Under the pieces are notes generated by a model. It saw only the letters and a program-made list of their open reading frames with translations, did not search any database and had not been told where the DNA came from. DNA of 64,000 nucleotides, taken from assembly GCF_003813965.1 (NCBI RefSeq), contig NZ_CP033896.1:124001-188000 (forward strand), in the 5' to 3' direction. The stretch is from Corynebacterium choanae. Its GTDB lineage: Bacteria > Actinomycetota > Actinomycetes > Mycobacteriales > Mycobacteriaceae. The translations under genes were made by a program, and so were the position numbers. Shown in pieces: positions 53,988 through 62,682 of this stretch. Numbering within the stretch: the stretch's first letter is position 1; each line of letters starts with the position of its first letter.

Positions 53988-55178
53988 GTGAACAAGCTGC
54001 ACAAGAATGCTGATCAGTCCACAGGTTCTGTCGTCGGTGACGGCTATGGGGATAACGTCACCGAGTCGATTTTGTCTGGGGCGACAATCAACCGTACTGG
54101 GCGTCCTTCCCGGCCGCCGTCACAGGTGCCCCCAGCAGGGCCGGTGTGGTTTGGTTCCACGATGGGTACAGGAATCTTATCGACGTTGCTGTTTAACCAT
54201 CAGCATCATGTGGGGTTGTTTGCCCCGCTAAGTCTGGTGATGCTGGTGATCGGCTGGGTGCTGCTTGTGGGGCTGAGCGTGGCATTTGCGGTGCGCTGTG
54301 TGCGGAATCCGGCAATTATCCGCCCGGTGATTTGTGAGCCAACGATGTCGCCGGCTTGGGGGATGGTGGCGATGGGATATTTAGCGGTTGGATCCGCAAC
54401 CTATACGGTGCTGCCTGCATTCTTTCCTGCCACACAGTCCATTGTTGATGACATTGATTTGGTGATGTGGCTTATCGGCACCACGCTGGGGGTGATTACG
54501 GCAATCGGCTTTGCGGCAGTGTTGATGCGCGGCAATGTTGGGGATCCAACTCCGGTGTGGGGGTTGCCGCTGGTCCCGCCAACCGTGTCGGCAACGACTG
54601 GGGCAATTCAGGTGCCTCATCTGCCAAACGTGACCGCACAGATCGTGATGCTCACGGTCTCGGTGGGGTGTTTCTTTGTGGCTTTGGCACTTGGTATGGC
54701 TGTGTTTATTGTTGCCTATGAGCATGCGTGGCGGCGGGCGCGGCTGCCGCTGGCGGCAAGTGCCGCTTCTTGTATTCCGCTTGGTATTGTTGGCCAGTCC
54801 ACTGCCGCGGCACAGGCTTTGTCCAGCCAAGCACAGTTGTTGAGTATTCCGGCGATCCGGCCAGCCTTGCAGGAAATGGCGAATTATTACGGGGTGGTGG
54901 TGTTAACTCTGGGGGTGCCGCTGCTGGCGTGGGCAATCTATACCACGGTGCGTGGCTGGTATTTACGGATGCCGTTTAGCCCAGGGTGGTGGGCGACTAC
55001 CTTCCCTATTGGCACCTTGTGTCTTGGGGCGCATCTGCTGGCCGGGGGCAGCGGCCATCCAGCGTGGGATTGGATCAGTTTCGTATTGTTGCTGCTGCTA
55101 TGCACGACGTGGTCTATTAGTGCGCTGGCATCGGTATGGGCAGTCATTGCCCACCTGCGGCGGGAACAAGCAGCGTGA
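53988..55178 (+). CDS. TDT-family transporter (tellurite-resistance/dicarboxylate type)
   Basis: A 396-residue protein with ten hydrophobic helices. WFGSTMGTGILSTLLF in the first helix and WGMVAMGYLAVGSATYTVLP are typical of the TehA/SLAC1-like TDT family, which moves C4-dicarboxylates, sulfite, chloride or tellurite-related anions; the substrate here is unknown. A polar N-terminus of about 45 residues precedes the first helix. GTG at 53988 is the only start near a promoter-like sequence. It follows accD by 155 bp on the same strand. Confidence 0.85.
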   Translation: MNKLHKNADQSTGSVVGDGYGDNVTESILSGATINRTGRPSRPPSQVPPAGPVWFGSTMGTGILSTLLFNHQHHVGLFAPLSLVMLVIGWVLLVGLSVAFAVRCVRNPAIIRPVICEPTMSPAWGMVAMGYLAVGSATYTVLPAFFPATQSIVDDIDLVMWLIGTTLGVITAIGFAAVLMRGNVGDPTPVWGLPLVPPTVSATTGAIQVPHLPNVTAQIVMLTVSVGCFFVALALGMAVFIVAYEHAWRRARLPLAASAASCIPLGIVGQSTAAAQALSSQAQLLSIPAIRPALQEMANYYGVVVLTLGVPLLAWAIYTTVRGWYLRMPFSPGWWATTFPIGTLCLGAHLLAGGSGHPAWDWISFVLLLLLCTTWSISALASVWAVIAHLRREQAA

Positions 55179-55293
55179 AAGCAGTAGGGGACGTTTACCA
55201 CTTAGGCATTACATATTGCATTGCACGGTGGCAGATTCCTGTCCGCCGGAAGAATGTACAGCGTAGCTGTATCCTGCCCGGTTGTGGCGTTAT

Positions 55294-55812
55294 CTATGAG
55301 GCGGGATTGCGGGGAGCTTTCTTGGCGAGCACTGCCCGGTAGCCGAGCAGCAGCACCCCGGAGACTGTTGAGGCGACAAGGATAAACGACCAGTGGGGAA
55401 TAGCGCCGTGGCGCAGCCCCCAAATGGTGAGGCCGGTTGCCACAGTGACGAGCCACACGATGATCCCGGTTGGGGCGATTGCACTGGGGCGGAGTTTCGC
55501 GACGGCGATAATCACCCAACTGATGACCACGCCGAGCAGAAATGGCCAGGCGGTGTCTAGCCAGCCAGAGATGGAAAAACCCAAACTTGAGCGGTGCGCG
55601 AGCCGGGCAAGCAGGGCGAAGAGCAGGATGCTCACCACGTCGAGGGAGAACACGATGCGTGCCGGGTAGGGGTTGTTGTGGATCACAGTAGCCATGATGC
55701 TTGAAGAGCTTTCCTGCGTAGTTGGGTCAAAGCGGATGGAATGTACCTGGCTGATTGTATCGGTTTGCACCGGTGCTGTGGGCGGGGTCGGTGCCGCGGT
55801 ACCATCCGACAA
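55294..55812 (-). CDS. DUF3054-type membrane protein
   Basis: A protein of up to 172 residues with four hydrophobic helices: RIVFSLDVVSILLFALLARLAHR, AWPFLLGVVISWVIIAVA, IIVWLVTVATGLTIWGLRHG and WSFILVASTVSGVLLLGYR. The layout fits the DUF3054 family, common in actinobacteria and of unknown function. The first 39 residues are polar; an internal Met (MATVIHNNPY) is a plausible alternative start, giving about 133 residues. It is convergent with the TDT transporter and followed on the same strand by another small membrane protein gene upstream. Confidence 0.7.
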   Translation of the reverse strand: MSDGTAAPTPPTAPVQTDTISQVHSIRFDPTTQESSSSIMATVIHNNPYPARIVFSLDVVSILLFALLARLAHRSSLGFSISGWLDTAWPFLLGVVISWVIIAVAKLRPSAIAPTGIIVWLVTVATGLTIWGLRHGAIPHWSFILVASTVSGVLLLGYRAVLAKKAPRNPAS

Positions 55813-55850
55813 TCCAGGTCAGTGCGATGCTGGATCCAGTTGTGTGGGGA

Positions 55851-56369
55851 TTATGGTTTGTTGCTGCTATCGGTTGCTGGTTCGGTGCTGGTTGCAAAGG
55901 TGGAACGGGGGGAAGAATGATCGACTGCTGCTGGGGTGCGCAGCACGGCAAAAATGCCGATGAGGGACACTGCGCCGAATAGTGCGATGAGCACACTGTG
56001 CACTTGGGTCGGCAGGGTGACCGCGCTGAGCAGTAGGGCGATTCCTAAAGTGGCGGTAAAGACGATCGCTGCCCGCATGGTGTGTTTGCGGGGTGCTGGG
56101 GTGGTGTGTGGGGGGAATAGTTCGGGATGGATGCGGCGCATGCTGCGCCACCACACCCGGTCGGCGCGGGCGCTAATCATGATTAGGGCTAAGACGGCGA
56201 TAGTGAAGCCGATTGCCACACCGGTGAGTGAGTTCATGGCAATGCTTATCGCGGCAAGTGTCATGCCGCTGGCGGTGACCAGCCGTTCGATGAGGTTCAA
56301 GCCCTTTGGCAGGGCGGCATAGGGGTTGTTTACCGGTGCGGGTACACCATCGTCGCCAAGAAAAGACAT
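55851..56369 (-). CDS. Small membrane protein of unknown function
   Basis: 172 residues with four predicted helices in two pairs: LVTASGMTLAAISIAMNSL, GVAIGFTIAVLALIMISA, AAIVFTATLGIALLLSAVTL and VLIALFGAVSLIGIFAVL. A charged loop (RADRVWWRSMRRIHPELFP) joins the pairs, and the C-terminus is Ser/Thr-rich. I do not recognise a family. It is divergent from htaA with about 85 bp between them, so the iron box in that gap could also act on it. Confidence 0.65.
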   Translation of the reverse strand: MSFLGDDGVPAPVNNPYAALPKGLNLIERLVTASGMTLAAISIAMNSLTGVAIGFTIAVLALIMISARADRVWWRSMRRIHPELFPPHTTPAPRKHTMRAAIVFTATLGIALLLSAVTLPTQVHSVLIALFGAVSLIGIFAVLRTPAAVDHSSPRSTFATSTEPATDSSNKP

Positions 56370-56373
56370 GAAG

Positions 56374-56389
56374 TTAGACTACCCTAACC
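56374..56389. promoter_or_regulatory. DtxR-like iron box 1 upstream of htaA
   Basis: TTAGACTACCCTAACC matches the DtxR consensus (TTAGGTTAGCCTAACC) at 13 of 16 positions. It lies between the divergent membrane-protein gene and htaA. Confidence 0.6.
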
Positions 56390-56404
56390 ATCAAGTAGGT
56401 GTTA

Positions 56405-56422
56405 CAGTAGCCTTGCCTAAAT
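56405..56422. promoter_or_regulatory. DtxR-like iron box 2 upstream of htaA
   Basis: On the minus strand TTTAGGCAAGGCTACTG resembles the DtxR consensus with several mismatches. It overlaps a possible htaA -35 (TTGCCT at 56413-56418, 17 nt before TCATAT). Confidence 0.45.
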
Positions 56423-56453
56423 TTTCATTGACGGATCATATGGGGTGTTGACT

Positions 56454-58463
56454 ATGGTGTGTGCTCCTTCGCGGGCGTCCAAACAGCGACAGGTAAGCAA
56501 CCAGTCGCGGCGTTTACTTGCGGCAACGGCGACAACACTCCTTGTCGCCGGCGGCGTGTTGTTGCCGATAGCAGGCGAAGGGGCTGTGGTTCCGGTGGCT
56601 GCGGCAGCTGACTGTTCTGATCCGTATCTTGCAATCTCCGGGGAAATGACTTGGGGCGTGAAGGAAAGTTTCCTGAAATATGTCACCGGTCCGATTGCGA
56701 AAGGCTCGTATTCGACCAGCGGGGCAGCAAAGCAAACCGCTACCGGGTTCAGTTTTCCGCTGAAGCAGTCGTATGTGGAATCCGGTGGGGACGAGGGTGT
56801 ACTTGCCGGTAGCGGAACTGTGCAGTTCAGCGGCCATGGTGGCAAACTTGCCACTACCTTTACCGCCCCGATTATTACCTTCACCCGCGCCGATGAGGCG
56901 ATGCTTTCCCTGGAGGTGACCTCCCAGGATCCGGAGGGTAAACCGGTTGCAGTTTCCGGTAAGCGAGTCGATTTTGCGACGGTTCGTTTTTCAGCACCGT
57001 TACAGGGCACCGGCAGCTATCAGGGTGAGGTTAGCCTCACTAGTGCGGGGGCTACGGCGTTTGCCGATTTCTACGAGCCAGGCACCCTGATGGATCCGCT
57101 TGTTATCGAGGTCACCGGCGCTGATTCCCGCTGCGGGAAACGTCCTACCGCCAGCAATAGTGGCGGGTCCACTGCGGCGAGTACGAAATATGATTTGGAT
57201 ACTGGTCATCCCGGTTTGGATGCGTTAGGTCTGCTCAACAGCTATCTTTCGGCCGGCAATAGTGCCATCGAGAACTCGCTGAAGATCGTTGACAATATTG
57301 ACAAGATCACTGCCCGGCAGAATCCGCATCTGCGGCAACCTGGTGCTGCTAGTGGGGCATCGGCGCCAGGTGGCAGTGGGGCTGCAGTGCCTGAACAAGG
57401 ATCGGCGGTCAGGCCCGGTCAGCCTGCAGCTGCCAGTGGCACCCCGCAGGTGGCGTCTGTTCCTGGCACATCATCGGGGAGCACTCAGCCAGGTGCTGCC
57501 CCGGCGGCAGTCCAATCTGGGGGCGGTGCCGATGGCCAGCAATGTCAGCAGGTTACCCAGTCGGCAATCGCCTGGGGGGTGAAAACTTCCTTCCGGTCTT
57601 ATATCACCGGCTCGATTGCGAAGGGTTCCTGGTCGCTGTCAGGGGTCAGTGAGCGTGGTGGCGTGTTCCAATTCGCGGGCAGTGGTGGATCTTTTGATCC
57701 GGCACAGTCCAGCGGCACGCTGACGACCACTGGCGAGGTGCGGTTCAGCGGCCATGGGGGCATTTTGGATTTGCGGCTCAGTGATCCGGCGGTGGTGATT
57801 GCTGGTTCCACCGGGCAGCTTGTTGCCACAGTTTCCTCCCAAGATACTTCCGGGAATCCGCGGGACTATGGCCGGGTGGTGTTGGCGACCATCGCCGTCG
57901 ATGAGCTGCAAACCAGCGATGATGCTGTCAGCGGCAGCGGGCAAGTGTATCTAACCGAAGTTGGTGCCCAAGCCTTCGGGGACTTTTATGAACCCGGCAC
58001 CGCACTCGACCCGATTCGTTTCCAAGCCCGTCTGGGGGAGGGAAGTAGCTGTACGACCGGGGTGTTTACTGGTGCTGCCACAGGTGCGGCGGGCGGATCA
58101 TCTGCTGGTGCCCTGCAGGCTGCTGCAGGTCGTAACAGTGGGACTGCTGCGACCACCGAAAGGTCTACAGTCGCCGCCGGTACGGCAGAGGGGCTCGATC
58201 TGCTTGACGGGCAGGAGGATGCATCCGGGACGGATGTGCGCACTGGTCGTGCATTTGGGCAGCGCGGCGACGGGAAGGTCACCTTCCACAGTGCCGACAC
58301 CACCAACCCGCAGGGCAGCACAGCAGCTGCCGGTGCCGACACACTCACCGCTGCGTCTGTTCCCGGTCGGTTTAGTCCCTGGCAGTATGCGTTGATCACG
58401 ATAGCGTTCGTGGTTGCTGCAGCAGCCTGTGTGGGAATGGCCCGGTTTGAACAGCTGCGCTAG
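56454..58463 (+). CDS. htaA: Haem-binding surface protein HtaA with two HtaA (CR) domains
   Basis: A membrane-anchored haem receptor that takes haem from haemoglobin and passes it to HmuT. The signal peptide (RRLLAATATTLLVAGGVLLP) is followed by two related domains: residues about 55-225 (MTWGVKESFLKYVTGPIAKG) and about 365-555 (IAWGVKTSFRSYITGSIAKG), each with an SGHGG segment and an F-x-D-F-Y-E-P-G-T motif. An acidic/Pro-rich and Gly/Ala-rich linker joins them. The C-terminus has a transmembrane helix (WQYALITIAFVVAAAACVGMA) and a short cytoplasmic tail. ATG at 56454 is preferred because GGGG lies 8 nt upstream; a GTG at 56445 is also in frame. DtxR-like boxes lie upstream. Confidence 0.94.
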   Translation: MVCAPSRASKQRQVSNQSRRLLAATATTLLVAGGVLLPIAGEGAVVPVAAAADCSDPYLAISGEMTWGVKESFLKYVTGPIAKGSYSTSGAAKQTATGFSFPLKQSYVESGGDEGVLAGSGTVQFSGHGGKLATTFTAPIITFTRADEAMLSLEVTSQDPEGKPVAVSGKRVDFATVRFSAPLQGTGSYQGEVSLTSAGATAFADFYEPGTLMDPLVIEVTGADSRCGKRPTASNSGGSTAASTKYDLDTGHPGLDALGLLNSYLSAGNSAIENSLKIVDNIDKITARQNPHLRQPGAASGASAPGGSGAAVPEQGSAVRPGQPAAASGTPQVASVPGTSSGSTQPGAAPAAVQSGGGADGQQCQQVTQSAIAWGVKTSFRSYITGSIAKGSWSLSGVSERGGVFQFAGSGGSFDPAQSSGTLTTTGEVRFSGHGGILDLRLSDPAVVIAGSTGQLVATVSSQDTSGNPRDYGRVVLATIAVDELQTSDDAVSGSGQVYLTEVGAQAFGDFYEPGTALDPIRFQARLGEGSSCTTGVFTGAATGAAGGSSAGALQAAAGRNSGTAATTERSTVAAGTAEGLDLLDGQEDASGTDVRTGRAFGQRGDGKVTFHSADTTNPQGSTAAAGADTLTAASVPGRFSPWQYALITIAFVVAAAACVGMARFEQLR

Positions 58464-58579
58464 GCCGTTCACCGTTGCACAGGCTTTGTAGATATCTCGA
58501 AGTTGACCCTGCTGGAACCTTGAGAACACCAGATTATGACTTCGGTGTTGTAGAGAATTAAAGAAGAGGAACCCTTTTC

Positions 58580-59740
58580 GTGTTTTGCCGCTTCCGTAAC
58601 CGTGCGCATACTACTCGTTGCAAAATAACTGCCGGGATGTTCACTGCTGCTGCCCTGCTGCTGGCAGGGTGTGCTGAGTCTGGTGAACCTGGTGCGCAGT
58701 CGGCGGCGACGACTGCGTCGGCGCTGGCATCGGCCACCACCCTGCAGCCCAGTGCAGGGTTTGCTGCCGCGCTCGCCGAGTTCCAATCCACGGTGACCAA
58801 AGGGAACTATCCCACCAGTGGGGAAAGCAGCGCGAAACTTGTCGGTGATGTCACCCCTATTACTCCTGATCCGGCGGTCAGCCTGCCGGTGTCGCTCAAT
58901 GATGCGGATGGCTATGAAGTCACTGTGACCGATATCAGCCGCATCCTGCCGCTTGATCTGTACGGTACAACCTCCCGCACATTAGCGGGTCTCGGCTTAG
59001 GCGAGCACATTATTGGTCGCAGTGTTTCCTCAACTGAGCCGCTGCTGCAGGACGTGCCGGTGGTGACCCAGGCCGGGCACAACATTAACGTTGAAGCGGT
59101 TCTCAATCTGCACCCCACCCTGGTGATCGTTGACCATTCCATCGGTCCTGCGGAAGCAATCGATCAGATCCGTGCCGCCGGGGTCACTGTGGTGGTTATC
59201 CAACCCAGTCGCACCATTGACAGTATCGGTGACGATATCCGCACCATCGCCGGGATTACGGGGGTCAATGAAGCCGGTGAGCAGCTTGCCCGCCGCGCCG
59301 AGGCGGAACGTGACGAAGCGATTGCCGCAATTAGTGCGGTCAGCCCCGCCACACCACTTGATTTAGCGTTCATCTATGCCCGGGGCACTGGTGGAGTGTT
59401 CTTTATCTTAGGCCCTGAGGCGGGCACCACCGACCTGTTTTCCGCAGTTGGTGCCCACGACACGGCGGCCGATGCAGGGTTGAACGATACCACTCCTGCG
59501 AATGCGGAAGCGTTGGTGAAGCTGAACCCGGAAGTCATTGTGATGATGAGTGCCGGACTTGAATCCACCGGTGGTGTGCCGGGGCTACTTGCCCGCCCGG
59601 GGATTGCCCAAACCACTGCCGGCCAGCAGCAGCGCATTGTCGCCATTCCTGATTCGCAAGCGTTAAGCTTCGGCCCGCAAACCGGGGAGATGCTCCTTGC
59701 CTTTGCCCAAGCGCTCTACGGGCCGCTCACCGATTCCTAA
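58580..59740 (+). CDS. hmuT: Haem ABC-transporter substrate-binding lipoprotein HmuT
   Basis: The signal peptide ends in the lipobox LLLAGC, so the mature protein is lipid-anchored. The remainder is a class III periplasmic-binding fold: ISRILPLDLYGTTSRTLAGL, GRSVSSTEPLLQDVPVV, NVEAVLNLHPTLVIVD and LLARPGIAQTTAG are typical of HmuT/BtuF-like haem binders. HmuT receives haem from HtaA-domain proteins and delivers it to HmuUV. The GTG start at 58580 has AAGAGGA about 11 nt upstream. It follows htaA by 116 bp. Unusually, hmuU and hmuV are not next; they lie on the opposite strand about 3 kb away. Confidence 0.93.
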   Translation: MFCRFRNRAHTTRCKITAGMFTAAALLLAGCAESGEPGAQSAATTASALASATTLQPSAGFAAALAEFQSTVTKGNYPTSGESSAKLVGDVTPITPDPAVSLPVSLNDADGYEVTVTDISRILPLDLYGTTSRTLAGLGLGEHIIGRSVSSTEPLLQDVPVVTQAGHNINVEAVLNLHPTLVIVDHSIGPAEAIDQIRAAGVTVVVIQPSRTIDSIGDDIRTIAGITGVNEAGEQLARRAEAERDEAIAAISAVSPATPLDLAFIYARGTGGVFFILGPEAGTTDLFSAVGAHDTAADAGLNDTTPANAEALVKLNPEVIVMMSAGLESTGGVPGLLARPGIAQTTAGQQQRIVAIPDSQALSFGPQTGEMLLAFAQALYGPLTDS

Positions 59741-59987
59741 TTTTCACCATGTTCTGGCATGCAGCCCATTGCGATGGTGACGGTGCCGGCAGCGACACGA
59801 TTTGGAGTATTGCTCATGTCTCAACCGCCCCGGCCGCCCCCACAGGTGCGGCAGCGACGGACACCTGCGGGATGGCTGCGCGTCGCGTCATGCCCGTTGG
59901 CACAGATCACCAGTGCACCACTCGCTGCTTTGTAGCAAACAGCACAGAAGTCAGCTTCTTATCATCTCATCCGAAGGAACATTCCCT

Positions 59988-61439
59988 ATGCGCACACCCC
60001 AGATTCGCCCCTTTACCCGGGCACTTGTGGCAGTAGCAACCGCAACTGCCCTGGCCACCAGCCTGGCGGCCACCCCTGCTGCCACCGCGGCGGAAGCTGC
60101 GACTTGCAGCGCGGAACAGCAAATCAGCAGCGTACAAGCTGCGAATTTTGTGTGGAATATTCGCGAGTCCTATGTCAACTACATCACCGGCCCTATCGCC
60201 CGGGGCAGCCTCACCGGCGAAGGTGACATCACGGTGACTGGGGAACGAAAAGACACCAAGATCGAATATCGTGCCACGAAAGCCGAACTCGACGGATCGA
60301 AACTGCAGCTTACTGTCGACGGTGCGATTCATGCACTCGGCCACAAGCAAGCCGACTCGGAGGATTGGATCCTTGACACCAAGCTCAGCAATCTGCGGCT
60401 GACCATTGACGGGGCAAACGCAGCACTGGTTGCCGATGTTGCCTCCCGCCCAATGGAAGACACCCATACCGCAAGCCCGGTTGAACAGCGCAAGGCAGTA
60501 ACCCTGGTGACCTGGACGATGGATCGCCCCACCATTGATGGGGAGCAATTCACTATCAACTCCACCGGCGCCGGTGCCCTCACCGAAGAAGGTCGCTTCG
60601 CCTTCGGTAACTTCTACAAAGCAGGCGACGAGATGGCGCCGCTGGCAGTAGCGGCAGTGTTGCACAAAACCTGTCCTGCACCGGAGCAACCAGAACAGCC
60701 TGACACACCAGAAACCCCTGAGCAGCCGACAAATCCGAGCCAGCCAAGTAACCCGGAACAGCCGGCAGCCACCCCGCAGCTTGCTTACTCTGCACCACAG
60801 CTCACCGCCGACGGCACCCATGTGGTGACCGTCACCGGTACTGGTTTCACCAAGGAAGTGTTGGCATCCCGTCCGCCACTAGCTGGTAAAAACGCAGGCC
60901 TCTATATCGCCTTCGGTCGCTTCGCCGACGAGTGGAAGCCTTCTGCTGGGGCTGGTCGGGATGCCCGCCCAACCGCTGACGTGAAGTGGGCTGTGCACCA
61001 GGAAGACATGCAACTGGTCGGTGGGGCAGCCCGCGGCGCGGTTGAACTCACCCCTGCCGGCACCTTTACTGCGCAGCTGCAGGTGTCGAAAGAGGCCGCT
61101 GACAAGCTGGCAGACAGCGGCAACTATGGGATCTACACCTACGCCGGCGGCGGCGCTGTTGAACCATCCTGGGAGATGGCAATCCCGCTGCAGTTTGTGG
61201 ACGCAACCCCGGAAACTCCCGCCCAGCCGGAGCAGCCACAAAACCAGCCAGAAACCTCTGACAATAGTGGTAACACCTCTGCTGACAAGCAGGAATCCTC
61301 TTCGAATGGTTACGCCGCAATTCTTGGCGTCCTGGGTCTTGCCGGGGTAGGTGCTCTGCTGGTGTGGATTATCAGCCAAACCCCATTCGCCGCCCAGATT
61401 CTCAACAATCTGCCACCACTGCCAGGGCTGCCCCGCTAG
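59988..61439 (+). CDS. HtaA-domain surface protein, HtaC/ChtA-like
   Basis: ATG at 59988 (MRTPQIRPFTRAL) has AAGGA 9 nt upstream; the frame open from 59802 is not supported. A signal peptide ending at TAAEA precedes one HtaA/CR domain (about 40-230) with FVWNIRESYVNYITGPIARG and an FGNFYKAGDEM segment. A Pro/Glu linker (PEQPDTPETPEQPTNP) leads to a second, different module of about 150 residues (GLYIAFGRFADEW, TAQLQVSKEAADKLADSG) found in other corynebacterial surface proteins. A C-terminal helix (YAAILGVLGLAGVGALLVWI) anchors it. Likely haem binding at the cell surface, alongside HtaA. It could be called HtaC, HtaB or ChtA-like; I do not assign a symbol. Confidence 0.85.
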   Translation: MRTPQIRPFTRALVAVATATALATSLAATPAATAAEAATCSAEQQISSVQAANFVWNIRESYVNYITGPIARGSLTGEGDITVTGERKDTKIEYRATKAELDGSKLQLTVDGAIHALGHKQADSEDWILDTKLSNLRLTIDGANAALVADVASRPMEDTHTASPVEQRKAVTLVTWTMDRPTIDGEQFTINSTGAGALTEEGRFAFGNFYKAGDEMAPLAVAAVLHKTCPAPEQPEQPDTPETPEQPTNPSQPSNPEQPAATPQLAYSAPQLTADGTHVVTVTGTGFTKEVLASRPPLAGKNAGLYIAFGRFADEWKPSAGAGRDARPTADVKWAVHQEDMQLVGGAARGAVELTPAGTFTAQLQVSKEAADKLADSGNYGIYTYAGGGAVEPSWEMAIPLQFVDATPETPAQPEQPQNQPETSDNSGNTSADKQESSSNGYAAILGVLGLAGVGALLVWIISQTPFAAQILNNLPPLPGLPR

Positions 61440-61761
61440 GGTCGCGGCAGTAGTTTTGAACCGTAAAGCCCTGGAACCGGGGCTGCACGCGGGAGAAAAC
61501 TCGGCAGACAAACACACAGCACCACCACCTAACCTGGATTAGGTGGTGGTGCTGTGCTGTGCACAAAAATCTGATGGTGCTGCTGTTGTGGTTGTTTTCC
61601 GCGGCGGCAACAACGCCTCGTCGACGCCGCGAATATCGGCCTTGCGCCGTAGGAATTGCCGTCACTTCAGGCATTGTCATCGCATCCTGTGTGGGCACCC
61701 GTGATGCCATGCCTGCAAGGCTTCGGGGATGTTAGGCGCGCCAACCCATCAGGTGCGGCTA
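61440..61761. other. 322-bp convergent intergenic region
   Basis: Between the HtaC/ChtA-like gene and hmuO. Apart from the long hairpin listed next, no element was recognised. Confidence 0.5.
61515..61556. terminator. Perfect 18-bp hairpin, likely bidirectional terminator
   Basis: Bases 61515-61532 (CACAGCACCACCACCTAA) pair perfectly with 61539-61556 around a 6-nt loop. It lies between convergent genes. No T tract follows on either strand. Confidence 0.6.
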
Positions 61762-62451
61762 CTAGTGAAGATCAGGGGTTTCACCTGGTGCCGCGGGGGT
61801 CGGGTACTGGGCGCCAAGCTCACTAAACAGTGCGAAGTTGTGGTGAAAAGCGCGGGTTGCTTCCGCCGCCATGTGATGGGTTTCCGCGTCGCTGAGGCGC
61901 TCCCCAAGGTCGCTGAGTGCCTCCCGGTAGCGATCCTTATATGGTTTGATTTTGCCGAGTTCAGAAAAATCATAGAACGACAATGCCTCGGCGGGCAGGG
62001 CGAGGTATTTCATCATACGCCGGGCAATAATCTGGCCGCCCGACAAGTCGCCAAGATAGCGGACATAGTGGTGCGCCAGCAGCCCCAGCAGATCATTGTT
62101 TGTGACACACGAATTGATACTGTCCACATAGGCGGCAGTCGCTGGCAGGGCGGTGATATTCGCCTGAGTTGCTCGAACACCGAGTGCTGCCAGGTCGTCG
62201 CGTAGACGCGAAGCCCTGTCGAGGCGACGATCACCAAGTGTGGCTAGCCGGGGGTCATCAGCAAAGTGATCAAGTGCTGTTTCCAACGCGGAATAGACCA
62301 GCAGTGACTGCTGCTGCAGGGCGATAAATGCTGCCACGGGCAGCCGCCCCTCGAGCAGGTCGGTCATAAAGGTGGAATGTTCCGCCTGATTATGGGCTTG
62401 CTGGGTGGAGCATTTCAACGATTCGGCAAGGGTCAGGGTGGGGGTGGTCAT
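61762..62451 (-). CDS. hmuO: Haem oxygenase HmuO
   Basis: Opens haem to biliverdin, CO and ferrous iron in the cytosol, releasing iron from imported haem. The ATG at 62451 (MTTPTLTLAESLKCST) has AGGAG about 8 nt upstream; the longer frame to 62619 is a non-coding extension. The proximal haem ligand His lies in QQAHNQAEHSTFMTDLLEG, as in C. diphtheriae HmuO. The distal helix has YLGDLSGGQIIARRMM, the Gly-rich kink needed for O2 binding. 229 residues is typical. It is convergent with the HtaC/ChtA-like gene and in the same direction as hmuV and hmuU upstream, with a 231-bp gap. Confidence 0.94.
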   Translation of the reverse strand: MTTPTLTLAESLKCSTQQAHNQAEHSTFMTDLLEGRLPVAAFIALQQQSLLVYSALETALDHFADDPRLATLGDRRLDRASRLRDDLAALGVRATQANITALPATAAYVDSINSCVTNNDLLGLLAHHYVRYLGDLSGGQIIARRMMKYLALPAEALSFYDFSELGKIKPYKDRYREALSDLGERLSDAETHHMAAEATRAFHHNFALFSELGAQYPTPAAPGETPDLH

Positions 62452-62571
62452 GGAAGGAACTCCTGTCGTAGTCACCGGGGACGGTGATGGGTGGATGGGG
62501 GAGGTGTGTGCGGCGGGGTGCCGCGGTTGGAATATGGGGAAAAAGGGTTGCCCAACACCTCCAACTTTTGT

Positions 62572-62601
62572 TTTATATGGATTAATACAGCTAAGGATGA
62601 A
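62572..62601 (-). promoter_or_regulatory. Possible hmuO promoter
   Basis: On the minus strand TATAAA (62577 to 62572) is a fair -10; TTCATC (62601 to 62596) 18 nt upstream is a weak -35. It lies about 120 bp before the hmuO start. Confidence 0.35.
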
Positions 62602-62682
62602 TTGATGAGCAAAGCACACACATCAATCCGGGTAACGCAATAAACCAGGCCTGGTGAAAGGCTGATGCGTAAACAGATAGCG

